Assembly (NCBI GenBank): GCA_026182355.1
Contig: JAPFBL010000001.1
Span: 496,001-560,000 of the forward strand
From: Hermatobates lingyangjiaoensis
Lineage: Eukaryota; Arthropoda; Insecta; Hemiptera; Hermatobatidae
Direction: 5' to 3'
DNA length: 64,000 nucleotides
Shown here one piece after another: positions 34,752-47,677 of this stretch. A program made the position numbers and the translations under genes. Below the pieces are notes generated by a model. It was given only the letters and a program-made list of their open reading frames with translations. It made no database searches and was not told where the DNA came from. Position 1 is the stretch's first letter. Each line of letters starts with the position of its first letter.

Positions 34752-35298
34752 TTGCAGAGGAGTGAGATTGACAAGTCAGTTAAAAGGAGGAGAAACAAAA
34801 GGGGTCCAATTCTATTTACCAAGCTTATTCCAATGGAACTTATATTTGTAAGAAACACTTTATCTTCAAAGAAAAATTTAAAAACTGATATAGAACATCT
34901 ATTTGAAATTTCTCTACCAAACCAATGTTTACCAACCTTTTCCAATCCAGTGCACATTTCTTTCACTGCAAATATCTCGCGGCTCACCACCAGATGAAAA
35001 TCTGAAAAAAATGCTTAAAACCAATAAAACCAATAGCCAATTTGGATACAAAGGTGTTATCTTGGCAGGAATCTATGAAAAAGCACATATTAACTCTTTC
35101 TCCAGAGCCCTAATTATTTAAGTAATAATTTTTACAGCGTTAAGGCTTAAAAAACTCAAAAATAATGTTGTGGAAAATAGTAGCAATGTCAAAATAGCTT
35201 TGTTCGACAACATGGTGAGGTGCATGGAAGCTGCCTACCAAAAGCTGTCTACAGGTAGACAAAGCTTAGATAGAGACCATGATCTTGTCCCAGTTTAG
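34752..35298 (+). pseudogene. Coding-like stretch, unrecognised
   Basis: Three successive plus-strand blocks look protein-like. RGPILFTKLIPMELIFV onward to FTANISRLTTR ends at 34997. DENLKKMLKTNKTNSQFGYK leads into GVILAGIYEKAHINSF up to about 35118. LRLKKLKNNVVENSSNVKIA with LFDNMVRCMEAAYQKLSTG follows from 35138 after a TTTTTACAG acceptor-like site. A possible donor (CTACAG|GTAGAC) is at 35254. The third block is the most convincing as an exon. I do not recognise the family. It could be part of a host gene or a processed pseudogene. Confidence 0.25.
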
Positions 35299-36124
35299 TT
35301 AGTTCCTTTTGCTTCAGTAACTTCATGCTTTTACAAGAGGTAACGCTGAGCTAGTTACTAACCCAGTTAAGGCACTCCATGGTTGCTGAAGTGAAATAAA
35401 ATAACAACTCCTCGAGAGTTTTCAAATGTTTCACTGTTATCTCACACAGTGAAGCAGTATAAACATCCTGTTATTTATTGATGAGTGGAAACATTTTAAG
35501 ATTGCCACTTTCCACAATCTGCTGCCAAAGTTGCACCTTTGAACAGAACCCATTTACATTGTTTGTACTTTTAAGCAGATTTTTATTTCAGCTTTTGTGT
35601 GTTCAGTTGATTTACTGATTAGTAAAAGTAAATACAAATAAAAATTAACTTTTGTTGTGTAGTTATTTACTAAAAATTTAGCTCAATGTCACCATTTTTG
35701 CTTCCTTTTGACCTTTCTTATGTCACCATACTAGAGCCTTCATAAAGGTTCAAATTTTGTTCAGAGTATAGTTCAGAGTGAGCATTTTTTCTCTTCAAAA
35801 ACTTATTCACCACTTTTACCATCGACAACCACACCTACCGCTCTATCCATCACTCAGTTCTTCGCTTGCCACCAAGCACAAGACAATTATTTTTCTGCTG
35901 TAGCCACCCTCTGGTGTGGAAGATGATTACTCTAAAAGGCACTAACTACACAAGAACATAGACAGAATAATATCCCACGGCATAACTGACAATATTTCAC
36001 CAGTGTGCCGCTACAAACTTTTAATAGTATTGTACTAAACTACTATTAATGGAAGCTGTATTTGACCTCATACGAAGAAACGATTTCCCTGTCTAGAAGA
36101 GGTAGAAAGTTTTGATAATATTAT
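35299..36124. other. Intergenic, nothing recognised
   Basis: Somewhat less AT-rich than average, but with no open frame or repeat I can identify. Confidence 0.45.
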
Positions 36125-36167
36125 GTTTACTTATAGGAAGGTTGAGTGCAAGCCACTACAGATTTTA
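36125..36167 (-). repeat. Copy of the GTGGCC repeat end
   Basis: The minus strand reads ATCTGTAGTGGCTTGCACTC, AACCTTCCTATAAGTAAA, a diverged version of the end motif at 53432. Confidence 0.55.
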
Positions 36168-37205
36168 TATTAGTTGGATAATATTAAACAAGCAGGAAAA
36201 CGTTTCACGTATAAGGTAGACAATGAAATTTTAAATTGAATATTTGTTTCATATATTCATTTTTCATATTCATAATTTCTCTAGAATTAATTATTTTTAA
36301 TATATTTCACCTGCATAATTTGCAACAATTTTTTATACCTTTTATAACTTTCTTTAGCTATTATTTTTTAGATTTAAATGTATATATCACAAAATCAGAA
36401 GGTGCAATTTCATTTCATAAGATAAACTTTAATTAAACAATAGCCTATTCAAACTATACAAATTGTATCTCATTAAAATGTTTATAAAATTAATTAATTC
36501 ATAATGTGAAAACAAATTAATACAATTGAAATGTACTTTGACGTATTGAGTCAATTAATATACTGAATTATTGATTATCACGATCAATAAAACAATGACG
36601 TCACAGTTACCATAGAACGCTTATTACAGTCAACATTTAACCAACTATTATCATCTTTTTAGGTATGAATAATAACGAAATGGTTTTAAATATCAATAAA
36701 ATTAATTCTGTGATACGTTTTGAGTTTATTTTAAATACAAAACCAACAAAACTAATATCTGCTTTGATACCTATAATTCTGAACGCATTATAACTTCCGA
36801 GTTTATTATTAAACATAAATTTATAAGATAGTACAATTTAAAAGACTAAGCAACGATTCAACGTGCAAACATTAAATAAGAATTATAAATTGTAAACAAA
36901 CTATCCCTATAATTTTGATTATCTCTCACTGATCTGAATTAAATAACTGGCATTTTGGTAAGCTTTTCATTTCAAGTTATAACCTTAACCTTAGACTTTG
37001 TATCTCAGAATAATATTTTATATTACGGTTGAAGCTTTTAAAAAGTTTTAAAAATTTTCTAGTAATCTTTTCGGTACCTTTCAGTTGTTATTTTTGAAAG
37101 TTAATAGAATTTAGAAAACTAATAGAACTCCTTTCTTCTTTTGTAAAAGACACTCTTGAAATTTCAAGGTAGAAGTGAAAATTATTTCAATACATTTGTT
37201 TCAGT
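36168..37205. other. Intergenic, nothing recognised
   Basis: AT-rich; no gene. Confidence 0.5.
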
Positions 37206-37315
37206 ATTTGATATGTTACTCATTATTTATTATATATATATAAATAAAAAGATTTCACATAAACACGTGAAATAACAATCAATGATCAAACCACAATAAG
37301 AAAATGGGAAAACAA

Positions 37316-37361
37316 GACTAAGAGCTTTCAACCGTAACAAGCAGCGGTCTTCGTCAGAGTC
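37316..37361 (-). ncRNA. Hammerhead-like core, family A
   Basis: CTGACGA and GAAA are intact. Helix II GACCG/CGGTT has a loop enlarged by three bases, and the helix III palindrome is broken (AGCTCT instead of AGATCT). The outer GACT/AGTC pair is kept. Confidence 0.45.
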
Positions 37362-37557
37362 AAAAACCCACCCAACCCTTAATCATGTTTTCCCATATTT
37401 TTATTGTAGTTTGATCATATATATATATAATAATTATACATAATATATAATGTATATTGATTGTTATTTCACGTGTTTATGTGAAATCATTATATATATA
37501 TATATATATATACACATATATATAATTGTTCAAACCAGTATAAGAAATGGGGAAAAA

Positions 37558-37599
37558 GACTAAGATCTTTCAACCGTACAAGGGGTCTTCGTCAGAGTC
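37558..37599 (-). ncRNA. Hammerhead-like core, family A
   Basis: CTGACGA, GAAA, palindromic AGATCT and GACT/AGTC are all present. Helix II is shortened on one side (GACC...CGGTT). Confidence 0.5.
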
Positions 37600-37623
37600 A
37601 AAAACTGACTGTTTTTGGGTTTT

Positions 37624-37665
37624 GACTCCGACGAAAACCGCTTGTTTAGTTGAAAGATCTCAGTC
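37624..37665 (+). ncRNA. Hammerhead-like core, family A (one core change)
   Basis: CCGACGA replaces CTGACGA; GAAA and AGATCT are kept. It forms the inverted partner of 37558-37599. Confidence 0.4.
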
Positions 37666-37745
37666 TTTTTTCCCATTTCAATTGTGGTTTATATATAATA
37701 TATATTATATAATATAACATACGGGTATATTATATAATATATAAT

Positions 37746-40237
37746 CAATCAAACTTCAACCTTCAAAGTATCAAACTTCTCGTATGAATCTTAGTAGCTC
37801 ATCTGTAATTCCTAATTTATCCATGTTAATATTTCCTATAACTCCATTTTCATTTGGATTACACTCAGCCTGATCTATTTTAAGTTTGTTTGGCCTCCTC
37901 AAAGCTGAGCTACTGATTCAATTTCTCACAGGTCCACACTATAACCTACATTCTATTATAGTTCATTCCAGGTTGCATGGCTTCAGATTTAATGTCTGTT
38001 CAAGTCGTCAGTGAGACTCTTGTTCTTAACATTACTGTTGCATTAAGAGTATCAGAAGAAGCACACATCATCATTTTCGGCACCACAACCAAAACTCAAT
38101 CTTCATTCTTGAATGTTTCTTTTTATATTTTTCACCGTACTATACGTAAAGTATAGTCATAATAAAAAAAACTCTATATTAAGATTTTGACAGATTTACA
38201 GTTTTGCGGCCCCAAAGTCTCTTTAAAATGATTATTCCATTATGTCTGTGTGAGTGTAATTAAAAGTTCGTGAGCACCCCCCACGAAATTTATCAGAAAT
38301 CCACAATTTCTGATAGATTGTTATATAAGTTTATAATTAACACAAAAATTAGCCTTATAATGCTAAAAGGCTCTATTATTTGGAGGCAATATTGCATCAT
38401 GAGAAAGTTTCTTTCTTGGTTAAAATGTGCTTATGGAGAACATTTATTTTTCTCCTAAAGTTCAAATTCTAGCGTTTTCAAATATTGGGATTGTTATTAA
38501 CCTGTCAGTAGCAAAAAACAAAACAACTTCTGATTTATTAAATATCTGAAAAGATAGTTTTGGAATACAATGTGAAAATTTCAAATTATAATTGATTCTG
38601 AAAGCTTGCAGATATGATACGTCACATCGTTTGACAAATCCTAATGAAATTATGCCCAAAAATAACACCTTTTAAGAGAAACACTGAATTGTCTTTTATG
38701 TATGTTCGTTCCTTCGCGTATTAAATTTATATACATGTACTCCTTTAAAATAGCAAATGTGCAATAATAAAAAAAAGTACAGTAAGTAGAATACATAATT
38801 ACAGTATCTAATCCTTTTGCAATAAACATAAAATGCAAGCTTATTAAAAAATTAGAATTGAATTACTATCATCTGAAAACGACGCTTAAATTAATTTACC
38901 TCATATTCTTTTGTTAAATGATTACTTCTTATTTTGTATTTTTACTTATATGTGATGGGTAATGCGAATGCTTGTATTTGAAATATATATCATGATTTTA
39001 TTTCATTTTTTTTTAATTTTTTTATAACGCTTTTTAATTTTACAATAATTCTTATATTATTTAAAGTCTGCTGAAGTTTTGTCTTCATCTAACAAAGCTC
39101 GATCAATACCAATGGGCATTCTAGAGAAAGGCTAAAGGAAGCCAATACTACATATGTTTGGGCTGGTTGTAAGAATTTCATATGGGATGTGAGTTATTCA
39201 GAATGTTCGCAAGTGAACACTTGACTCCTAAACAATCGCATTTGTTCTCTGCTGATGCCATCAAGTATTAAACAAGGTTATTCTACAAGGTTCAAGCATT
39301 AATATTTTCTTTTCTCCTTTTATTCAGGATTGACCTCTACTGTTATTAAATTCTTCAGAAACACTCTCTTATAGCCAATTCTTACAATTTATATGACTCA
39401 CTATTGTGTCTTAGTGTTTTTGTCAACAATTTACCATTTTTTAACAAATTTGAAATAATTAATTACTGGTTTATAAACAATTTTTACACTGTGCTAATTC
39501 TATTATATTTTGAAAAGTTGGTACATAATTATGTAAATATATGTTTACAGGTTTATTTATTTCTTTTACTTTTGCTTTTGTTTCCTTAAAGTACCGCTGG
39601 TTGGACCCAATGACCTGTATTAATAAGTAACTTAAAATTCTTTCATTTACTAAATACTACTAACTTATTTATCAAAAACTTACTAAATAAAGTATTTTGT
39701 TTATATACTAAGTATTATTAATTACAAATTGTTTATGTAGTTCGTATTTTTATTGTATCTCTTCAACCAATTTCTGAACCATTGTCTATTTTACTTCCCA
39801 GCAACAACGTCCTCAACCAATCAGTGGAAGAGAAAAAGGAATCTTTGAGTTTACACCATACATTGTACCAAAACAGTGCTTTTGAATATATCGTCAGCCA
39901 TTAATCATTGATATGTATAGTTGAAGTAGCCTTCATACTAAACTTATTTATCGAACAAAAAGTATAATTTACTTAATAAACAACAAGTATATGAAAGTAC
40001 AATTGAGTCAAAAATTGTCACTTTATAATAATGAATTACTCGGAAACCAGAAGCTATCGCATGAACTCATAATATATAACCACCTTTACCTGAACCAAAT
40101 AAAGTAATGCCCAAATGTTGAAGTTATACACAAAGATTCTTTGGTTACTGAATTAAACACTTTCAACTTTTATTTAAACCTGCAGATAATTGGCATTATA
40201 TATTATTCTATTGAATGATAATAAAATATTTATCATT
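37746..40237. other. Intergenic, nothing recognised
   Basis: AT-rich with short accidental reading frames. No gene or full repeat seen. Confidence 0.5.
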
Positions 40238-40920
40238 TTATCTACTGAAACTGTAGGCATTGATAAAGAATGTGTACGGCAAATTTTACATGATAATTTG
40301 AACATGCGAAAAGTTTGTGCCAAAATGGTGCCAAAAATTCTCACGATTGAACAACAAGCAGGTCGCAAAAATGTTTGTACTGACAGTTTAAATGCCATTG
40401 AAAATGACCAAAATTTATTGGAAAGAATAATAACATGTGATGAATCGTGGTTTTCTACTTATGATTCGGAAACGAAGCGTCAATCCATGCATTGGAAGAC
40501 TCCAACTTCACCGAGAGCCAAAAAAGCAAGAATGAGCAAGTCAAAATTTAGTTACTTGATAAACTATGTGAAAGAGTAAGAAAAAAACGACCCGAAATGT
40601 GAAAGGACAAATCATGGGTTTTGCATCAAGACAATGCGCCAGCTCATTCCTCGTTATCTGTCAAGCGGTTCCTGGCCAAGAACATGATCCCAGTGTTAGA
40701 ACATCCACCTTACTCACCAAAGCTAGCACCATGTGACTTCTATCTGTTCCCTAAGGTGAAATCTGCATTGAAAGGTACGAGATTTGAGTCCGTAGAAGCT
40801 GTAAAAGAGAAAGCTGCAAGGGTCCTGAAAGAGTTGACGGAAGATGACTTCCAGCACTGTTTCCAACAATGGAAAATTCGCATGGAGCATTGCAGGGATA
40901 GAAAAGGGGTGTATATTTAA
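40238..40920 (+). pseudogene. Mariner transposase, truncated and frameshifted
   Basis: This is a cut-and-paste DNA transposase remnant. Blocks in order are GIDKECVRQILHDNLNMRKV, MVPKILTIEQ, ITCDESWFSTYDSETKRQS, WKTPTSPRAKKARMSKSKF, then a frame change and a lost segment, VRKKRPEM-stop-KDKSWV, HQDNAPAHSSLSVKRFLAKN and HPPYSPKLAPCDFYLFPKVK. The catalytic aspartates are all visible: CDE, HQD and PCD, with 34 residues between the last two, the D34D spacing of mariner. The N-terminal DNA-binding domain is missing. About 25 residues are deleted around 40550 where MLIVFFD-like sequence would normally lie. An in-frame TGA precedes KDKSW. It is inactive. Confidence 0.92.
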
Positions 40921-40970
40921 GGTGATGATAAGTAATTATGTATAAAATGAAAATAAAATTTTTTACAATG

Positions 40971-41000
40971 TTAGTCCCGTTATTTAATAGCCACACCTCG
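40971..41000 (+). repeat. Mariner 3' inverted terminal repeat
   Basis: About 30 bases ending ATAGCCACACCTCG and abutting TA. It lies about 50 bases downstream of the transposase stop. Confidence 0.8.
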
Positions 41001-41135
41001 TATATTGATAAGTGGATCAATCACTAACTGTACTACCTCCAGGAATAAAAGACTAATAATTCTCTCCCATTTAAACAATTATATTGTGCCTAAATAGGAC
41101 AATATATATTATATAGCCAAGAAGTTTCATGTTAA

Positions 41136-41179
41136 GTTTACCTATAGTAAAGTTAAGTGTAGACACTCCAGATTTTTTT
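41136..41179 (-). repeat. Copy of the GTGGCC repeat end
   Basis: The minus strand reads AAATCTGGAGTGTCTACACT, TAACTTTACTATAGGTAAAC, close to the motif at 53432. Confidence 0.65.
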
Positions 41180-41287
41180 GTAATTTTAAGAATAAACGTA
41201 TTCCCTATTGCTTATAATATTTTAATATCTGTTTTATCTAATATTATAGGTTATATTCTACTGCTATATGCATGTAGTGCATGATTG

Positions 41288-41607
41288 TTAGGTTAGGTTG
41301 CAGTGGCAGTCCCACAAGGGAACACACGTAGGCCAAGCATTGGCCCTTTGTGATACCACACAATGAAGATTGATTCTACAGTGGGAGTCCTAAATTTTGC
41401 CTAACTCAAATGTATTTAAAGTAGGGATCTTTAACGAGTACCTGACATCGTACAGGCTCGGGACCGACGGTTTAACGTCCTTCTCCGAGGGACGACGTGC
41501 TCAGATTTATTCACCCCCCGCGTGAATAAATCGAGGGCCAGGTGAGGATTGAACCCCGGTTCTATCAGTTCAGAGGTGGGCACGTAACCACTAAGCTAGC
41601 CTGGCTC
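41288..41607 (-). mobile_element. tRNA-derived SINE, about 320 bp
   Basis: On the minus strand the head starts GAGCCAGGC and carries an RNA polymerase III box A, TAGCTTAGTGGTTA, and 30-40 bases on a perfect box B, GGTTCAATCC. Together they resemble a tRNA gene. The non-tRNA body continues through ACGTCGTCCCTCGGAGAAGG and GTAGAATC...CTTCATTGTGTGGTATC to CCTAACCTAAC. It is much GC-richer than its surroundings. Related copies are at 63139-63545. Confidence 0.88.
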
Positions 41608-44600
41608 TTATATCGTGCAAGATATACCGTGCCTCTAGAAAAATGATTGCAAGGTAAGTAGATATTGGAGACGATGAAGCTGTATTCCAGCTTTCCTACA
41701 GTAGCACACTGTGTTGAAATTATATTAAACACAGTTTTGTGATGATGTTAAATAATGGCAGATGTTATTGGTGGTGCTATTGATGATGTTGGTCTATTCT
41801 TCAAGCAAAGTGACAATTTTACTGAAAATCGTACCTTATTCAGCGTTCTTTTCTTTTTAACTGACTTCTTTGGTGTTATCTATAGATTCTGTATGTGGAG
41901 TTAATTATTTAGTTCCGGTAAACCTCTTCTTTTCAATACATTCGAAAAAGAAATTTGCAATAGTGCATGGAATATAGTTCAATGTTGATTGAACTATACA
42001 TTGTGAAAGTATAATATCCCTTAAGAGAATATTAACGGGACTCTTTATTCTAGAGTTGTAATAGAGCTGTTAAGTCCTTTTTAAGGGCATTTTAGAGCTT
42101 CCTACTGAACATTCAAACTAAATACTTTAGTGACTGTCAGTGCTTCATAGTGCAGTACATCAACAGCAAAAAAAATATAATTTATACACAACAATAAAAC
42201 ATCAATACAGCAGAATTGTTAGTATTATTTCACAAGATTACATAAAGTCGTAAGACATTGAAACAAAACAAAGATCAAAATTACTGAGGTACTAATAAAT
42301 GCTGAGTTATCTTTCACAAAAACTTAATATTACTATTCAGTAATAATCATATATTGTGTTTTATTTTATATTTCAGAAAATAATAATCACCTTAGTAATC
42401 CGTAAAGCAATAACCATATTTCTTTGATAACCGTATTGAAATCCAACAAAAAAATTTTTTCAAACATCAATTAAAGGCCCACATTAATGTCTATTATAAT
42501 TTTTTTGCAATCAAAATTTTAAATAATTTTAGCTGATTAAACATTTTTAAGAAAAAGTTAAAAAGTATTTTTTTTTTAAATTGAAATTTAAATTAAAAAC
42601 CCCGTAAGGGATATGAATAATTTTTAAATTTTATCAAATATAATACAAACTCGTAACCAGGTTGCTAAATGTGTGTTAGCAAATTTGTTATTTGTTAGTA
42701 CGGAGTACTTTTGCAGCTAACTCCTAATAATTTAAGGAAACTTTTCAGGCTAATGCCTAATTGAAAAGAAACTTAATACTGCAGTAGTATCACTATCTTA
42801 GAAACCTTCTGCTGTGATCAATTATCTCAATACTCCCTATACTCTCTCGACGTAACGCTATTAATGTATTAAAGCATCTCCAAAACTGATTAGTTTATTA
42901 TTTTCTATTAATAAAAAGAATTTTATTTCATCGGTAATAATATTTAACACTTTAATTAGCTTTTTAATATTGTTACATATTAAATGTTTTATATGATTAA
43001 TGAGTTACCCTATTCCTGATTTATAATATATATATTAAATGAAAAGCGGTTGTTTGGTAACAGAGCTCAATCAGTGTTGTGTACAGTTGCCAGTAACGAA
43101 TGTGGAAAATCAGCATTTTAGAGAGATTTTGGCATGATTTACACAATTACCAACCGCCTGTGGTCAAACCGAGAGTATCATGTTTTTAAACAAGTATCAC
43201 TGCATCTACATCTTTGTAATTACAGTTAAAATAAACTATGATCCTTAATATCATATTGCATTATACAGTGAAGTAAAAATAATATTTACTACAACAACTA
43301 TTTCTAAAATCATTGCAATTTTTTTTAGTTGTAAAATCAGATTAAATTTGTTAACATTACATTTGCATCAATTTTCCTATCTCACTAAATTAAGTAATCA
43401 CCAGAATATTAAGAAAAAATAATATTACTATTGAAAAGTACACTTTATGGCTGAAATCTTGTTTCTTAAGAATCGGCATAAAACGCATTCTCTCCGTCCC
43501 TAGTATTCCATTTATTTGTATTTCCTTTGCCTCTCACTTCATAACTCATTTTTCCACACTCTATGTCCAAATCTAGTTTATATCAAAAAATAAATCAGGT
43601 ACAAAAGAATTCAGTAAAGTATTTTTTATGATAATTTCTGCACAATTTTTAAAAGAATTGTTAAGATGACAGAGGGATGAGGGAAAATACTGTGGTAGTA
43701 ACATTTAAGAAGTATTATTTGCTTCTTTCTATTTTTAACCAAACTCTTACCACATTTATATAAGTACATCAATCAATCGTTAACAATTTAATAATGTAAT
43801 TTTAATTCCCTATAAACTTTCCTATGGATATATAACAGTCATCATGAAAAAGTAGATTTACTCAGTAAGTGTGAACAAATGCAGGTAACACTGAGAAATG
43901 ATATAAAAATTCTCCCTCTTTGATACTTTTAACAGGACGATACATTAATGTCAACTTTTCCCGCATTTCCCTTTTTCTTCGTAACACATGACATTTATAG
44001 TGCTGGGTAACAGTTAAAATGTTAACACTTTTTTTATAGCATTCTTTTTACTTTTTGTTTCTTTGATATTTACCTTCTACCTTCTACCACTTTAGTTCTA
44101 CATTATTTTCATTACCAAATAAAGTATCTCTAGGTCTTTAACTTCTTCCACGTAATGAAATAAACATTGAAAAACTGTCAGTTTATAATCAAACTTTAAA
44201 ATCAATTTTTGGATTTCTTTCCTGAAACTAATCACATTCAAACTAAATACAGGTACTTGACATAAGACATCAAATTATGTACATTTAGATGTTGTAACCT
44301 TATTACCTTTTCGACATATTATTAACAGTATGCCAAAGTGAAGGATATTTTGATTTTTTGTTATAATTGTAATAATCTATTGAAGCCACTATGAGAGGCT
44401 ATATTCTCTCATACTGGTACTAACGTTATTTATTATTCTTTTTCATTCATCTTCAAAAACCTTATGAGCACTGTTATAAAATAATGAACAATACTCTTTT
44501 GATATATATGAAGTAATAAAAAGCAGTTTATTAACTAAAATGAAATCCATAAATTGGTATATTTGTCTTGTGTTTTAAAAAAAATTACTTAAAACATTGT

Positions 44601-44655
44601 TATATGGCAATTATAACAAATTTATATAACATGTTCATATTGTAGTTTGATCACA
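41608..44655. other. Intergenic, nothing recognised
   Basis: Three kilobases of AT-rich sequence with no open frame over 60 codons and no repeat I can match within the window. Confidence 0.5.
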
Positions 44656-44769
44656 GTCCGTGCAATCTCTATATCCATTGGCGGAATTACGAGGACTGTG
44701 CAACCTCTATATCTATTGGCAGAATAACGAGGACTGTGCAACCTCTATATCCATTGGCGGAATAACGAA
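44656..44769. repeat. 38-bp tandem repeat, 3 units
   Basis: Units start at 44656, 44694 and 44732 and share GTGCAA(C/T)CTCTATATC(C/T)ATTGG. The second and third differ by only a few bases. They lie just upstream of a TA tract and the foldback element. Confidence 0.92.
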
Positions 44770-44862
44770 GGCTTCGCTGAGCAGAGGGCAACTGGGACCG
44801 GACGCATGGACCTACTAACTCTACTCTCCTAATGCTTGTTATTGTGGTATTTAATTCATATA

Positions 44863-45360
44863 TATATATATATACAAGATTTTACATAAATGTTTCACTA
44901 ACACTATTGTCGATAAAAGCATCGACCGTGGAATAGAAACAAAATTAAGTTTATCGGGACTTCGTCAGTTCTTCAGGTTCAAATTAAACTCTCAATGCTA
45001 ACGTTTTGGTTTTTATTTAAAACCTTTTTCATAGGCAGAAGTATACACTTTGAAACAGAAAAACTAAGTATTACACAACAAATTATTTTGCAAAGAAAAA
45101 TAGTCTATGAATTTCAACAGCAAGTGTCTAGTTTGAATGAACACGTGACACTGTTTTGAAACAGAAAATCTAAGTATTATATTAGAAATTATTTTACAAA
45201 GAAAAATAATTTGTAATGTAATACTTAGTTTTTCTGTTTCAAAATTTATACCTCTGCCTATGAAAAAGATTTTAAATAAAAACCGAAACGTTGGCATTGA
45301 GAGTTTAATTTGAACCTGAAGAACTGACCGAGTCCCGATAAACTTTAGTTTTGTATATAT
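44863..45360. mobile_element. Long foldback (inverted-repeat) element, family C
   Basis: Left arm about 44950-45110 (AAGTTTATCGGGACTTCGTC, AAACTCTCAATGC, CTTTTTCATAGGCAG, AAACAGAAAAACTAAG) is the reverse complement of the right arm at about 45205-45350. A partial third segment in between repeats GAAACAGAAAATCTAAG. A TA tract lies at 44858-44875. Related single arms are at 57460-57545 and 58757-58945. Confidence 0.75.
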
Positions 45361-45400
45361 TTGTAAAATTTGGAAGCAGTCCTTCATTTAAACATATATT

Positions 45401-45731
45401 GTTAAATAACGCCCCATATTTGGCTTGTATCTGTTTCTTACACCACCCTACCTTAATCCCCCATAATGCCCCGTGATCCAGGGCGATGTCCTGTGAACAT
45501 TCCAATAGTAATCCACCTCTACATATATAAACTGACAATCCTAGTATTATTCTCATTATTGTCCTGATGATGAATGTGGTACATTCAAAACATGTCGACT
45601 AGCAATATTGGTATAAGCTTTATAGTTTTAATGAAGAGACGAGGAAGGAATTCCGGAAACTGGAAAAATTGTGTAAGAAACAGATACGTTAAAGCCAAAT
45701 TAACGTTATTTAACAATATACGAGTATGTTT

Positions 45732-45734
<3 letters not shown>
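45401..45734. other. Repeat-derived spacer with hammerhead-like motif
   Basis: It includes GGAAGCAGTCCTTCATTTAA (about 45370-45392), related to the 50-bp unit repeated at 58131-58280, and the hammerhead-like core at 45561-45599. There is no gene; the 86-codon frame across 45574-45834 runs into a TA tract. Confidence 0.5.
45561..45599 (+). ncRNA. Hammerhead-like core, family D (one core change)
   Basis: GTC, CTGATGA, T, helix II GAATG/CATTC, AAAA (consensus GAAA), palindromic ACATGT, C, GAC. Helix I is GTC/GAC. The G12-to-A change should impair cleavage. Confidence 0.45.

Positions 45735-45780
<46 letters not shown>
45735..45780. repeat. (TA)n microsatellite
   Basis: An almost perfect TA run of about 45 bases. 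Confidence 0.95.
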
Positions 45781-45781
<1 letters not shown>

Positions 45782-47677
45782 GTTTTGATCAAATTAGAAT
45801 TAGATTTACTGTTCACGCCAAAGGGGCATTCTGAGCACTTCCTTTATCTTTGTATGGCTTTTAGTTCCCTTTAATGTGGGGTTTTAAAACACAAATATGA
45901 AGTAAGATTTGAAGACTTAGAACTTTTCATTTTAATTGTCAAAGTAATGCAAGCCTCTTTGTAATTAATAAATACAATTCATGATTTAAAAAATTGATGA
46001 AGCGTTTGTTTGTGATAAAGGTAAGTGTTGTCACTTTAGATTTTTTTAGTACAAGTAAATGTTTAAGTACTACACAAGTTCTTTTGTCATCTCTGAACAT
46101 GGCATCGTATACCATCAACAAGTATGATGATATTTTAAACATCATTCAAAAACTTTAGCTCAAAATGAACTCAAGCACACACTGTTTTAATAAATTCCAC
46201 AACAGATTGTTAAGACTGGTCTTAAAATTACAAAAACAGGCATAAAATATGTAGTAATCAAAAATTCAATTTACAGTTTAATGTGATAATGCAAATTATA
46301 TTCTTTTTGTTATAACTAAAAAAATAAAACCAATTTAAAATATTTAATGCCATTAAATTAGTTATAGATGAATTGGACAATTCCTTTAGTTCAGCGTTTC
46401 ATAATACATAAATAGATCTGTTAAAATAAATTGAAGTTAAATTTATTATCAAAAAGGTTTTAATGTTCCCTTACAGTAAATTTGAGTTCAGCCTACCACA
46501 GATTTGGATCATTTTACCCTACAACAGGTTGTAAATTATTAAGGTTATGCTAAAATTAATAGTGTTTGATTAATGTAAAATGTATTTGGCAATGTTTCCT
46601 GATTTTTTAATACAATAATCTAATTGAGAAATTACTAAATTAGTTGGAGGCTAGAAAATATTATTTCATACCTAGGACGTGATAGATTTTGATTGGATTA
46701 ATTTTTGATTGGATGAGTGCTCATTAGTTAAAATGAAATGGCATTATTACATGAACATTTAGATTTCATCTAATTTACAAATATGCTCCATATGAAATAA
46801 CTATATCCTCGAACAAAGGGCAACATGTGTGTCACCACTAGGTGCCTAAACTTTGGTGTGGTTAGAGCAAACTGTTAGAGCAAACACTGAGGTAGTTTAG
46901 TCTATATCCCACTCACTTGCAATTGGCCCACCTCGCAATGCTCCAACAAGTATGTTTAACTAATAATAATTTACGAATAGTAGCTAAATACTATTTACTA
47001 TACCCATCCTACTTCTAAAGCTTCTATATTTTTTACTATAATTAGACAAAAAGATAAATGTAAGTAATTTAATAACTTTAATTATTAGAGCCTACCAATT
47101 TTTATATCGGCAGAGGAATATACGCCCCACTCAACATAAAGAATAAATAACATAAATAGTAACTCAAGCAACTTTGAAATCTTCATCTCTCTAACACAAG
47201 GGATTCGAGTGATTATATCCCGCACATTTTAGACAATATCTATGTGACACGACTTTGACAGGATTTTGTCCTTAATCAGATTACAACATCAATTGCAAGA
47301 GATAATGCTAAGCTATTGATCACATATGAATATACTTCAAAATAAAAACTCATTTTTTAACTAACTATATTATACCAGCAATCATTATTGAACATTAAAA
47401 TATCTGAACTAAACAAAAATAAGTATGGATAATATTTCATTAAAAAAAACGGTAAGTAAAACCACCCTAATGGACAAAAACTATGCCATTATGTAAAATT
47501 ATGCAACAGTATTATTTTTAATCAATTTTACGTTCTAGTAAATAACTGAGATCTCTATAATAAATTTATTCCCTTGTCTTTTTTTTAAGTTTTAATAAAA
47601 AAAAGGACTAATTCAAAGTTTATGAAAAACATCTTTTTTACCAATAGAAATTTTACTGCTTTGTTTTATAAATACAA
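45781..47677. other. Intergenic, one repeat end only
   Basis: AT-rich. A diverged copy of the GTGGCC end (minus strand: CCAAATCTGTGGTAGGCTGA, ACTCAAATTTACTGTAAG) lies at 46468-46506. No gene. Confidence 0.5.

Larger units (their letters stand above)
37206..37745. mobile_element. TA-flanked hammerhead-like cluster, family A
   Basis: Direct and inverted copies of the family A unit lie between short TA tracts (about 37225-37240, 37421-37432, 37491-37524, 37690-37745). Three hammerhead-like cores are listed separately. The last two (37558-37599 minus and 37624-37665 plus) face each other across a short loop, making a foldback. Confidence 0.75.
40238..41002 (+). mobile_element. 5'-truncated mariner transposon
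   Basis: The element keeps the transposase C-terminal two-thirds and the 3' inverted repeat. The latter ends GTTATTTAATAGCCACACCT followed by CG, next to the TA target at 41001-41002. No matching 5' inverted repeat (TACGAGGTGTGGC) is present upstream, so the left end is lost. The TIR sequence and protein point to the mariner branch of Tc1/mariner. Confidence 0.88.
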
